From contig CAITNF010000011.1 in assembly GCA_903893745.1 (NCBI GenBank), forward strand, positions 1 to 64,000: 64,000 bases of DNA. Reading direction: 5' to 3'. The translations under genes were made by a program, and so were the position numbers. Positions 17,307-24,949 of this stretch are shown piece by piece. Within the stretch, counting starts at the first letter, position 1. The number at the start of each line of letters is the position of its first letter. The notes under the pieces were generated by a model, which was not told where the DNA came from, did no database searches, and was given only the letters and a program-made list of their open reading frames with translations. This stretch comes from an uncultured Actinomycetes bacterium. GTDB taxonomy: Bacteria > Actinomycetota > Acidimicrobiia > Acidimicrobiales > RAAP-2.

Positions 17307-18389
17307 GTGAGTTGGCTGGACGTTTTCAGATCGTCGCGGCATTGGCGTCGAAAAGGGGGAGTTCCGCACGCCAGTGACCGAGCGTGGCTTCACCCCAGTG
17401 AATTGCCCAATTTCAACGATTTACCTAAGACCAGCGAACGACCCGCTTGGCGAATGCTCCGCATCACTGGTTCGTTATTGCTGCTCGGCGGAGTAGTGGG
17501 GTCAGCAGTTCTTGTCTCAAATCTGAAGTCCGCGCCCGTCAACCAGACGATGAGGCTTGACACGGTGAGTGGTATGAGTGGGCTACCGGCAAATGTCCGC
17601 GTGGTGGCGAATCATACGGTTGACCTGACGATTGCGACGCCCGGGCACATCGATACCGTCCCGGCAATGGTGCTCACGAATAATCTCGCCGTCACGACTG
17701 TCGCAATTTCTCGCAAGGCACTTCTAAGTGGTTCGACTCCCACCAACCAACACTTCGCCGTTACCTGGTTGGGACGTGATCGAGCTATGGGCTTTACCAT
17801 CATGCGTTTGGGCGTTGATGTACCCCCCCTCGCGCTCGGTCCACTACCCGATAATTCGACGGTCGTAGCGGTCGCTCCGGTCATCACCTCAGCCAGCCAT
17901 CCCCCATCGTTTGCGTGGGCGACGACCACGCTGGGTGATCCTCAGTTGAGGTCGCGCGGAATTGTTAGCTACCTGGCCACCTCGCCCAACAAACACCTCA
18001 ACGGGTTCACCGACGCCATCGCGGTTACGAGCTCGGGCCGCGTCGTCGCCGTACTTTCGTTACAGCATCTCTGGTACTCGGCCGAGTTCGTTGCGCACGT
18101 GGCCGGAGTTCTTTCGCGTCAGCACGGCTGTCACGCCACCCTGGGAGTGAACGGCAGAAGTGCCCAAGGTGGAGGCGCTCTCGTGACCTCGCTCACTGTT
18201 CATAGCGGTGGCGATCAACTACTGCAGCGCGGTGACGTGATCACCCGCGTCGACGGACACGATATAAATTCGTGGGGCGATCTCACCACCTTGATCTATC
18301 TCGCGCCTCCCACCTTGCACGCGAGTGTCGAATTCATGCGAGGGTCCACCAGTCACCGGGGTGTCGTGACCCTGACGTGCATCCCCTAA
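17307..18389 (+). CDS. HtrA-like membrane protein with degenerate protease domain and PDZ domain
   Basis: A 360-residue protein with the order of a DegP/HtrA-like protein: a cytoplasmic N terminus with a DRAWLHPSELP motif often found in actinobacterial membrane proteins, one membrane helix (about 52-70), a trypsin-like beta domain (about 90-260) and a PDZ domain (about 270-355, with LLQRGDVITRVDGHDI). The catalytic triad appears lost: the His motif is replaced by VLTNNLAVTTVAIS and there is no GNSGGP serine loop, only ITSSGRVVAVLSL-like sequence. I therefore read it as a pseudo-protease that binds substrates or partners. The start is GTG 17307 after a TANNNT element. It is followed by the DUF2342 gene nine bases downstream. 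Confidence 0.75.
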   Translation: MSWLDVFRSSRHWRRKGGVPHASDRAWLHPSELPNFNDLPKTSERPAWRMLRITGSLLLLGGVVGSAVLVSNLKSAPVNQTMRLDTVSGMSGLPANVRVVANHTVDLTIATPGHIDTVPAMVLTNNLAVTTVAISRKALLSGSTPTNQHFAVTWLGRDRAMGFTIMRLGVDVPPLALGPLPDNSTVVAVAPVITSASHPPSFAWATTTLGDPQLRSRGIVSYLATSPNKHLNGFTDAIAVTSSGRVVAVLSLQHLWYSAEFVAHVAGVLSRQHGCHATLGVNGRSAQGGGALVTSLTVHSGGDQLLQRGDVITRVDGHDINSWGDLTTLIYLAPPTLHASVEFMRGSTSHRGVVTLTCIP

Positions 18390-18398
18390 GTTGGCAAC

Positions 18399-19520
18399 GT
18401 GAGTGAAAGTCCCTTTGACGGTATGTTCGCCGACATATTCAAATTGATTAACCAGCAAGGTCCTAACGCCTGGTTTGACACGGCGACCCAACTCGCTCTG
18501 AACATTGCTCGCGGTAGCGATGGCGATCCCAATCCCCTACCAACTGAACGTCAACGCCTCGAGGAGTTAGCCCCGCTCGTGGGCCGCCACGTCGATGCTC
18601 TCTGGGGCGTACCAAGTGAACCGGTAATCACCGCCGTGAATCGATCCGAACTGACGGCGGCGGCGCTGGCCCAGTGGCGTCCCCTCATCGAGCCAATGGC
18701 ACAAGCGACGCCGGATCTTTCATCCAATCTCGATTTGGATACCAATCCAATGATGGGACAGCTCGCCGCCAGTATGGGGCCGCTCTTCACTGGTTTTCAA
18801 ATGGGTTCGGTAGCGGGTCATTTCTCGGAACGGGCCTGGTCCCTTGCGATACTGCCATTGCCACGGATCGACACTCGACGACTTCTCGTCGTGAACAATC
18901 TGATGGCGTTCGCCGACGCCTGGTCGCTCGATCGCGATGAGGTGTACGTCTTTGCCCTCGCGCAAGAGTTCGTTGCAGCTCTCGTACTCAACCAACCGGG
19001 CACGGGCGACGCCCTACGGGCGCTGCTGCTTGACTCGGTTCACGAGGCGAAGGCTGCGCAAAGCAACCTCCTGGGTCGGTTGCAGTCGATGCTCAAACCA
19101 GAGGATCTTTCAACTTTTATGAGTAATCCTGAAGCGTTATTGGAGGGCATCGAACTACCAGACGAAACTCCGGTGACGCGCGCCATTAACGCGGCCGCCA
19201 GTGTTCTCAACGCCTTCTTTGACGCAGCCGCCAACGAGATTACGACGCTCCTGCTTGGTCCGCGTCCAGCTCTCACAGAGGCCTATCGCCGCCACCGACG
19301 AAGTGACGCCCGAGGGGAAGATGCCGCGGCGGCGCTGTTCGGTATCGCTACACAAGGTGTGCACCACGACCAAGCTCACGACTTCGTCGCGACGCTGCAA
19401 AAGAAATACGGTTTAAGCATCTTTGACGCCATATTGCGCGTCGATGGACTACCGAGTGCCAATGAACTTACCGACCCCGAAACCTGGGTGCAGCGAGTGA
19501 CGAACTCGCCGCTCGCCTAA
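18399..19520 (+). CDS. DUF2342-family protein with lost HExxH zinc motif
   Basis: A 373-residue protein related to the actinobacterial putative zinc-dependent metalloprotease family (DUF2342; next to UPF0182 and the PDZ protease genes in mycobacteria). Typical features are the early LGLxxEWL-like helical part, MGSVAGHFSERAW near 136-147 and LDRDEVYVFALAQEFVAAL near 177-195. In this last segment family members carry HExxH; here positions 189-193 read QEFVA, so both zinc histidines are gone and proteolysis is unlikely. The start is GTG 18399; TAAGTT, overlapping the stop of the gene before, lies six bases upstream and may be a -10 element. Its stop overlaps the stop of the convergent small gene by four bases. 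Confidence 0.75.
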   Translation: MSESPFDGMFADIFKLINQQGPNAWFDTATQLALNIARGSDGDPNPLPTERQRLEELAPLVGRHVDALWGVPSEPVITAVNRSELTAAALAQWRPLIEPMAQATPDLSSNLDLDTNPMMGQLAASMGPLFTGFQMGSVAGHFSERAWSLAILPLPRIDTRRLLVVNNLMAFADAWSLDRDEVYVFALAQEFVAALVLNQPGTGDALRALLLDSVHEAKAAQSNLLGRLQSMLKPEDLSTFMSNPEALLEGIELPDETPVTRAINAAASVLNAFFDAAANEITTLLLGPRPALTEAYRRHRRSDARGEDAAAALFGIATQGVHHDQAHDFVATLQKKYGLSIFDAILRVDGLPSANELTDPETWVQRVTNSPLA

Positions 19521-19795
19521 GCCTCTTCGTCGTAACCCAGGTTCCATTCAACCAGTAGGTTTTCGCGTTCGGCGTCACGATTCACCCGTTCACGATTACG
19601 TCGGAACTGAGGATCGTGAGGTGGCAAAAGTCGCAGGCGAGCATCGATGCGGTCAACAAAGGCCTGAATCTGCTCCTCGTCACCAAAAACCATCCGGCAC
19701 TCCCAGTGGGGTGCCACTGGTCCCAGATAGATGACCTGCACGTGCCCGACGGGGTCGGTGACCTCTACTGCTTCAGCGGTCGGAATCTGGCTCAC
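19517..19795 (-). CDS. Small conserved-looking protein of unknown function
   Basis: A 92-residue protein. The longer upstream frame (to 20269) runs antisense across the whiB gene, but GTG 19795 has a near-perfect Shine-Dalgarno site (AAAGGAG, four bases before), which fixes the start. The sequence has a beta-rich first part (VGHVQVIYLGPVAPHWECRMV), then a helix (EEQIQAFVDRIDARL) and an acidic/basic tail rich in Arg and Glu. It contains one cysteine. I do not recognise the family. It converges on the DUF2342 gene. Confidence 0.6.
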   Translation of the reverse strand: MSQIPTAEAVEVTDPVGHVQVIYLGPVAPHWECRMVFGDEEQIQAFVDRIDARLRLLPPHDPQFRRNRERVNRDAERENLLVEWNLGYDEEA

Positions 19796-19954
19796 GATGC
19801 TCCTTTGAGTCGCATTCTTACAAGAAGTCCATTCTACTGACTGAATTGCTAGGTAGTCCTCGGACGTAACTCTTTGCAAGATGTAACCCAGTCTTAAGGC
19901 TTTCCTTACGAAGTACTGGCTACTGTGGAAATAGAAGCCACGTAAGGGGGCAGT

Positions 19955-20203
19955 ATGGGCACAGAGTGGATGGCCGATGGAAGTTGCCGCGCGTATCCTG
20001 CGGCTGTGTTCTTTCCGCGCGATGGACTCGGCGTTATTAAAGCGCAAAAGATTTGCGCTAACTGCCCCGTTCGTGAGCAGTGCCTGGAATACGCCCTCGT
20101 CGAACACGTCGATCACGGCGTCTGGGGCGGCACGAGTGAGCGCGAGCGTCGACGTCTGACCAGGGCGCACCGGCGTCGACTGGCCAGCACCGACTTGCCC
20201 TAA
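19955..20203 (+). CDS. WhiB-family transcriptional regulator
   Basis: An 82-residue Wbl protein. Four cysteines (11, 34, 37 and 43, as C-CxxC-xxxxx-C) would hold a [4Fe-4S] cluster; the GVWGGTSERERRRL turn and basic C terminus follow, as in the family, which binds sigma factor A and DNA and responds to redox or NO. The start ATG is preceded by AAGGGGG with good spacing. A formiminotransferase gene starts nine bases after the stop, so the two are probably co-transcribed. The subclass cannot be fixed by eye. Confidence 0.95.
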   Translation: MGTEWMADGSCRAYPAAVFFPRDGLGVIKAQKICANCPVREQCLEYALVEHVDHGVWGGTSERERRRLTRAHRRRLASTDLP

Positions 20204-20212
20204 CGAACCAGC

Positions 20213-21034
20213 ATGTTTGAATGCGTCATCAATATCTCTGAGGGACGCGACCTCGCGTTGTTGGACCAACTTTCAATCGCTAGTGGTGATTCCCTGCGCG
20301 ATCGTCACTACGACTGGTTCCACAATCGGACGGTGTTCACCCTCATTAATGAGGCCGCAACGTTGCGTGATGATCTACGGCGCCTCATCGCCCTCGCTTA
20401 CCAATCTGTCGATCTGCGCACCCACGTTGGGGCCCATCCGCGCTTTGGCGTCGTCGACGTCGTGCCTTTTGTCGCGCTCGCTCCTGACCGGTCAAGTGAA
20501 GCGTGCGCGCTGCGTGACGAGACCGCCCACTGGTTATCGGCGACGTTCGACGTGCCGGTCTTTCTCTATGGTCCCCTCGACCACGAGGTCACGCGCTCGT
20601 TGCCCGACGTTCGTCGACGAGCATTCGGAGATCTTGCACCCGACTACGGACCCCACACCGTCCCACCAGCGCGCGGGGCCGCCGCCGTGGGCTGTCGACC
20701 AATTCTGGTGGCGTGGAATCTGTGGCTCGAACATGTCACCTTGATCGAGGCTCGTCGCGTAGCTCGAGCGCTTCGCCAACCGGCGTTACGGACCTTGGCC
20801 TTTCAACTCGGCGACGCGGTCCAGCTCAGTTGCAATCTGATCGACCAAAATGTCCTCACTTTGTCAACCATTTACGACAACGTGCTCGGTCAACTAGGGC
20901 CCAACGGGCGTATCGATCGCGCCGAGTTAGTAGGGCTGCTTCCCGCCAGTTTGTTAAACCAGGAGGATCCTCAACGTTGGGAGCAGCTCGGCCTTTCGAG
21001 TGACGCCACCATTGAGGCTCGACTGAGGGCTTAA
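20213..21034 (+). CDS. Glutamate formiminotransferase-like protein
   Basis: A 273-residue protein matching the formiminotransferase part of FtcD, which moves the formimino group of N-formimino-glutamate to tetrahydrofolate. The N terminus FECVINISEGRD and HVGAHPRFGVVDVVPF (near 80-95) are typical; GCRPILVAWNLWL opens the second half. No cyclodeaminase domain is fused. It follows whiB by nine bases. The hut operon 4 kb away encodes the upstream histidine pathway and a separate hydrolase for the same substrate, so histidine breakdown is the likely context; a folate-related role is the alternative. Confidence 0.85.
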   Translation: MFECVINISEGRDLALLDQLSIASGDSLRDRHYDWFHNRTVFTLINEAATLRDDLRRLIALAYQSVDLRTHVGAHPRFGVVDVVPFVALAPDRSSEACALRDETAHWLSATFDVPVFLYGPLDHEVTRSLPDVRRRAFGDLAPDYGPHTVPPARGAAAVGCRPILVAWNLWLEHVTLIEARRVARALRQPALRTLAFQLGDAVQLSCNLIDQNVLTLSTIYDNVLGQLGPNGRIDRAELVGLLPASLLNQEDPQRWEQLGLSSDATIEARLRA

Positions 21035-21035
21035 G

Positions 21036-21311
21036 TTAACTGGCTTGGGCGCGGCGCTCAATTGCGCGAGCTCGACGCAAGCGGCGGCGCTCGCGCTCAC
21101 TCATTCCACCCCAAATGCCGAACTTCTCACCGTTGTCGAGGGCAAATTCGAGGCAGTCCTCGCGAACGACGCAGCCTCGACAGACTTCCTTGGCCTCACG
21201 GGTGGAGGCACCTCGTTCGGGGAAAAACAGGTCAGGGTCGACGCCCATGCAGTTTGCCCGTGCCTGCCAGCCCCGGTCTTCCATTCCGCTCATCAGATCA
21301 ATGATTTCCAC
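21036..21311 (-). CDS. WhiB-family transcriptional regulator (WhiB2/WhmD-like)
   Basis: A 91-residue Wbl protein with four cysteines (21, 44, 47, 53), LFFPERG, the GIWGGMSERERRRLRR turn and an Arg-rich tail. The length and PERG motif recall WhiB2/WhmD-type proteins linked to cell division and sporulation, but that subclass is a suggestion. The start is GTG 21311 preceded by AAGGGGG ten bases upstream; internal ATGs at codons 7 and 10 are alternatives. It converges on the formiminotransferase gene, one base between the stops. Confidence 0.93.
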   Translation of the reverse strand: MEIIDLMSGMEDRGWQARANCMGVDPDLFFPERGASTREAKEVCRGCVVREDCLEFALDNGEKFGIWGGMSERERRRLRRARAIERRAQAS

Positions 21312-21344
21312 GATTTTGCTTCCCCCTTGGGTGGCACCCCATGC

Positions 21345-21356
21345 TTGTAATTACAA
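21345..21356. promoter_or_regulatory. Perfect 12-bp palindrome upstream of whiB
   Basis: TTGTAATTACAA lies 34 bases upstream of the GTG at 21311, inside the A/T-rich promoter region of that whiB gene. It could be an operator or part of the promoter; there is no further support. Confidence 0.35.
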
Positions 21357-21426
21357 CGATGTCATTGTGCCTAGATTTCCCAGAAAATGCAAATGGAGAT
21401 TCTAATTACCTGGTCAGGGTCTATTT

Positions 21427-23421
21427 TTAACTTGCCCGACGATTACGAACAAAGTCATCGAGCACGTAGGTACCAAGTTCATCAACTGAGGTGTAGAACG
21501 TCCGCCCACCGTTAACCCGGCCAATCTGTTCCACGAAAGGAAACTGGCTACGTTCAATATCGAGCGCGAAGGTATTGATTGTGATGCCGGCCTTGGTGCA
21601 CCGCAGTACTTCAGCCATGGTCTTTTCTAGTGTCTCGTGCACTGGCGGCCACGAGAAAAATGGTTCGCCGTTCTCCATGAGGTGCGCCGTGGGTTCGCCG
21701 TCGGTCACGACCACCACCTGGCGTTCGCCTCGTTCGCCGCGCATCAGGTGACGACTGAGAGCTAGTGCGTGTTGCAGATTCGTCCCATACTGGTAGTCAA
21801 TAGTCAGAGCGGGAATATCCTCCACGCGTAACTCGTGCGCCGTTTCGCCAAAACCAACCACCGCGACAAAATCTCGGGGAAACTTTGAGCGAATCAGTTG
21901 CGTCAGGGCTAGCACCATTTTTTTAGCCGGGACGAGATTGCCTCGCATCGCCATCGACAGCGAGAGGTCAATAGCAAAGACGGTGGCTGAGCGTCTCGTG
22001 GCCTCATACTCTTCAACCTCAAAATCGTCGGGGTGCAGACGTACGGGTGTGCCCGGACCCTGACGAAAGATTGCGTTACGGAGGGTCCTAGGTAGATGGA
22101 GCGAGACGGGTTGACCGGGCTCCCACTTCTTGGAGCTCTCTTCACGATCATCGCCACGCGCCACGCTGGCTTCACGATGCGCACCAAGTGTGGGCGAATG
22201 AGCCAACTGTCCGAATAACTCCTTAAGGGCCTGTTGACCAATCTGGCGCACGCCCTTGGCACTCAAGGTCAAGCGGTTACCATCCTTTTCGACAAATCCC
22301 GAGTCCTTCAGACTCTTCAGTGCTTTTTGGAGTCGAGCAACGTGGCGCGCCGCATCATCACCGAGATTGCGCCGCACTGCCTCCACGTCAACTTCGGGAA
22401 GTCCCTGGGCGGCATTGGCGCGACCGAGAAAATCCTCCAGACCCCGCAACGACCCCAACTGCTCGGCAATCGACGAGGCGTCGGCGAATGACGATGCCCC
22501 CTGACCACGCATCCGATGAGCACGGTGCCAGTCAATATCGGGGGTGGCCTGGCGCAGGTTGGCCACGAGTCGGTTCATCGAGAAGTTGAGATCCATGTCG
22601 CCCATCATCTGAGCGAACAGCGATCGCAGTTCGTTCTGCTGATCGCCCGACAGTGAATTAAACATGGCTTCAGCCGCCGCGGCTCGCTCCGCCATGGCGC
22701 GCACCACGTCGTCAAGATTTTCCGCTCCCGGAAAGTAGTCGCCGAACTGTTCCATGAACTGTTCAAAGGAGGGATCGAGCGATTCGCCACGACGATCTTG
22801 CTCAATCATCGTCGACAGACTGTCCATCATGTCGCGCAGTCGCGCCAGCTCCTCGGGGTCGGGGCTCGCGAGGAAATCTTTGCTCTGTTCAAAGTAGGTG
22901 TCGAGGACATCTTGTTGCAGCTCCGCAACGAGCTGCTCGAACTGTTCACGTGCCTCGGAAGACACGAACTCGTAGTGCTGATAGGACGCTACCCGTTCGC
23001 CCAAACGATCACTCATCAACTCTCGCTCAAGTCGCTTCTGCTCGACGAGGTCACGCGTGACCTCGAGTCGTCGTTCGTCACCCGACTCGTCAGCGTCGTC
23101 CAAGAGTTCCGCTAGTTCATCAGTCTCAAGATTTTCAATTTCGTCGAGCCAGTCCCGGTAGCGCTGCATCTCGCCTTCGGGGTCGGCCTGCTGTTCGAGT
23201 TCTCGGCGGCGCTGGCGAGTACGCTCCAGTAGTTCACGCAGACCCTCGACTCGTTCGCCCTCATCGGTGGTGTAACCATCGCGCAAGAGTCGGTCCATCG
23301 CCTCGTCAAGATCGCCACTTTCGAGAAAATCATCGCGCAGCATCGCCAGCAGCTCGTCGGCGTCGAGGTCGTTAAAGTCGTCGTCGTCACCAAACCGTCG
23401 AAAGCCGTAACGAACGGGCAC
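21427..23421 (-). CDS. VWA-domain protein partnered with MoxR/ChlI-type ATPase
   Basis: A 664-residue protein. The first 400 residues are very acidic, Arg- and Glu-rich and helical (FGDDDDFNDLDADELL at the start). The C-terminal von Willebrand A domain (about 475-655) has the metal-ion site DLSLSMAMRGN with later TNLQHALALS and VVVTDGEPTAH. Its GTG start overlaps the stop of the AAA+ gene (TAGTG), so they are translationally coupled. The pair resembles the mycobacterial Rv0958/Rv0959-type ATPase and VWA pair, annotated as magnesium-chelatase-like but of unknown role. No chlorophyll genes are seen, so chelation is unlikely; a chaperone-like complex acting on another protein is more plausible. 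Confidence 0.9.
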   Translation of the reverse strand: MPVRYGFRRFGDDDDFNDLDADELLAMLRDDFLESGDLDEAMDRLLRDGYTTDEGERVEGLRELLERTRQRRRELEQQADPEGEMQRYRDWLDEIENLETDELAELLDDADESGDERRLEVTRDLVEQKRLERELMSDRLGERVASYQHYEFVSSEAREQFEQLVAELQQDVLDTYFEQSKDFLASPDPEELARLRDMMDSLSTMIEQDRRGESLDPSFEQFMEQFGDYFPGAENLDDVVRAMAERAAAAEAMFNSLSGDQQNELRSLFAQMMGDMDLNFSMNRLVANLRQATPDIDWHRAHRMRGQGASSFADASSIAEQLGSLRGLEDFLGRANAAQGLPEVDVEAVRRNLGDDAARHVARLQKALKSLKDSGFVEKDGNRLTLSAKGVRQIGQQALKELFGQLAHSPTLGAHREASVARGDDREESSKKWEPGQPVSLHLPRTLRNAIFRQGPGTPVRLHPDDFEVEEYEATRRSATVFAIDLSLSMAMRGNLVPAKKMVLALTQLIRSKFPRDFVAVVGFGETAHELRVEDIPALTIDYQYGTNLQHALALSRHLMRGERGERQVVVVTDGEPTAHLMENGEPFFSWPPVHETLEKTMAEVLRCTKAGITINTFALDIERSQFPFVEQIGRVNGGRTFYTSVDELGTYVLDDFVRNRRAS

Positions 23422-24845
23422 TACCGATTCCTAGAGCGGTAGAGGGCTCGAGCCCCCGACGCGTCCTTCGCCAGGCGCTTGGTCAGATACAGCCCCTCGA
23501 GGACGAACTCGACGGCGGCGGCTAACTCGCCATCACTGGCCACGGGGCCGGCAACTCGACGCACGGGGCCGTCGAGTGAGGGCATGGCCTCGAGTACTTC
23601 GAGATAGTTACGCTCGGGCAGATCGTCACCGGTGTGGACCAGTGCCTCGCCCTCGAACTCATTCACGATCTCGCTCGCCTCGTCGAGCAACACGTGCTCG
23701 GTGAAGCACTGTCGCACCGCCAAGGCGATCAGAGCGCCAATTACCTGGTCCGAGTCACTATCGTCCATAGTGTCAAACTCAATTTTGCCCTGCGTGGACT
23801 GCACCATTGCGCTCAGATCGCTGATCCGCGGTACGACTGTGGCGTCATTGGTGCGAAGAGTCCGGCGCAGCGCGTTGGCCACGACGGTCTCGTAGTTCGC
23901 GATCGAAAGTCGCACCGACACCCCCGAGCGCTGACTGATGACGTGACTCTTTCGCGCCACGTGACTTACCCGAGCCACGACATCGTCAATAAACCAGGGA
24001 ACCACGATGGGCTTGGGCGAAGTGGGTAGCGACGCCTCTTGGTGTATAATGGCGATTTCAGTCGTCAGTTCGTAGGGGTAGTGCGTGCGAATCTGCGACC
24101 CAAAACGGTCCTTCAAGGGAGTAATAAGTCGACCACGATTGGTGTAGTCCTCGGGATTCGCCGTCGCAACCACCATGACGTCAAGTTCCAGGCGTACCAG
24201 GTGGCCACGAATCTGCACGTCGCGCTCCTCGAGCACGTTTAAGAGACCCACCTGAATTCGCTCGGCCAAGTCCGGTAACTCATTCATGGCGAAAATTCCC
24301 CGATTCGACTTTGGGACCAGCCCGTAAGAGAGTGCGCGAGGGTCGTCGAGAAAGAGCCCACCGGCCACCTTGATGGGGTCAACCTCGCCAATCAAGTCGG
24401 CCATTGACGTGTCGGGCGAAGCGAGCTTCTCGGCAAAACGCTGACTGCGGTGCACCCACGTGATGGGGGTTTCGTCGCCCTTCTCGGCGACCAGGTCGAT
24501 GCCGTAGGCCGAAATTGGTGCGAAGGGATCGTCGCGTACTTCGGAACCTGCGACAATCGGCAGCCACTCATTGAGCAGTTCGACGAGTGAGCGAATTATG
24601 CGCGTCTTGGCCTGACCACGTTCGCCCAACAGAATAATGTCGTGTCCCGCGAGCAGCGCGGTCTCGAGCTGGGGTAGCACGGAGTCTTCGTAACCGAGCA
24701 CGGCCGAGGTAAGCGGACGACCCTCTTCGAGTCGACGTTCGAGATTGATCCGCATCTCTTCACGAACGGACAGGGGCTGATAGTTCGATGCGCGAAGGGC
24801 ACCGAACGTGGTGGGTAAATCGAGGGGGGCAGTGGGGCTACTCAT
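23421..24845 (-). CDS. Magnesium-chelatase-like AAA+ ATPase
   Basis: A 474-residue AAA+ protein. The Walker A motif is GERGQAKT (74-81), the Walker B region reads GIFAMNELPDL, keeping the catalytic Glu, sensor 1 is VVATANPEDYTNRGR and an arginine lies in LKDRFGSQIRTHYP. The Asn in Walker B is shared with related actinobacterial proteins as far as I recall. ATG 24845 is preceded by TAAGGT at six bases. With the overlapping VWA gene it forms a two-gene operon; typical partners work together as a ring ATPase and metal-ion-dependent adaptor. The hut operon ends 104 bp upstream and may read into it. Confidence 0.9.
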   Translation of the reverse strand: MSSPTAPLDLPTTFGALRASNYQPLSVREEMRINLERRLEEGRPLTSAVLGYEDSVLPQLETALLAGHDIILLGERGQAKTRIIRSLVELLNEWLPIVAGSEVRDDPFAPISAYGIDLVAEKGDETPITWVHRSQRFAEKLASPDTSMADLIGEVDPIKVAGGLFLDDPRALSYGLVPKSNRGIFAMNELPDLAERIQVGLLNVLEERDVQIRGHLVRLELDVMVVATANPEDYTNRGRLITPLKDRFGSQIRTHYPYELTTEIAIIHQEASLPTSPKPIVVPWFIDDVVARVSHVARKSHVISQRSGVSVRLSIANYETVVANALRRTLRTNDATVVPRISDLSAMVQSTQGKIEFDTMDDSDSDQVIGALIALAVRQCFTEHVLLDEASEIVNEFEGEALVHTGDDLPERNYLEVLEAMPSLDGPVRRVAGPVASDGELAAAVEFVLEGLYLTKRLAKDASGARALYRSRNR

Positions 24846-24851
24846 ACCCGT

Positions 24852-24857
24852 ACCTTA
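24852..24857 (-). promoter_or_regulatory. Probable -10 element of the AAA+/VWA operon
   Basis: TAAGGT lies six bases upstream of the ATG at 24845, in the gap between hutI and the AAA+ gene. It suggests that this operon has its own, leaderless, transcript. Confidence 0.4.
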
Positions 24858-24949
24858 TTGGACTCGCGACGAGACCTTCACGGCCCCGCCTCGCGGCCCA
24901 CGTCGCAGCAAAATCTCCTGATCACACTGAGCTCAGCGGTATTCGAGCG

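Noticed and set aside
19796..20269. Upstream extension of the small minus-strand gene to a 250-codon frame
   Set aside because: It runs antisense over a clear whiB gene, and AAAGGAG before GTG 19795 gives a better start.
21427..24845. Magnesium chelatase for chlorophyll or cobalt chelatase for B12
   Set aside because: No large chelatase subunit or other tetrapyrrole-metal genes lie nearby; the pair matches the uncharacterised MoxR/VWA type.
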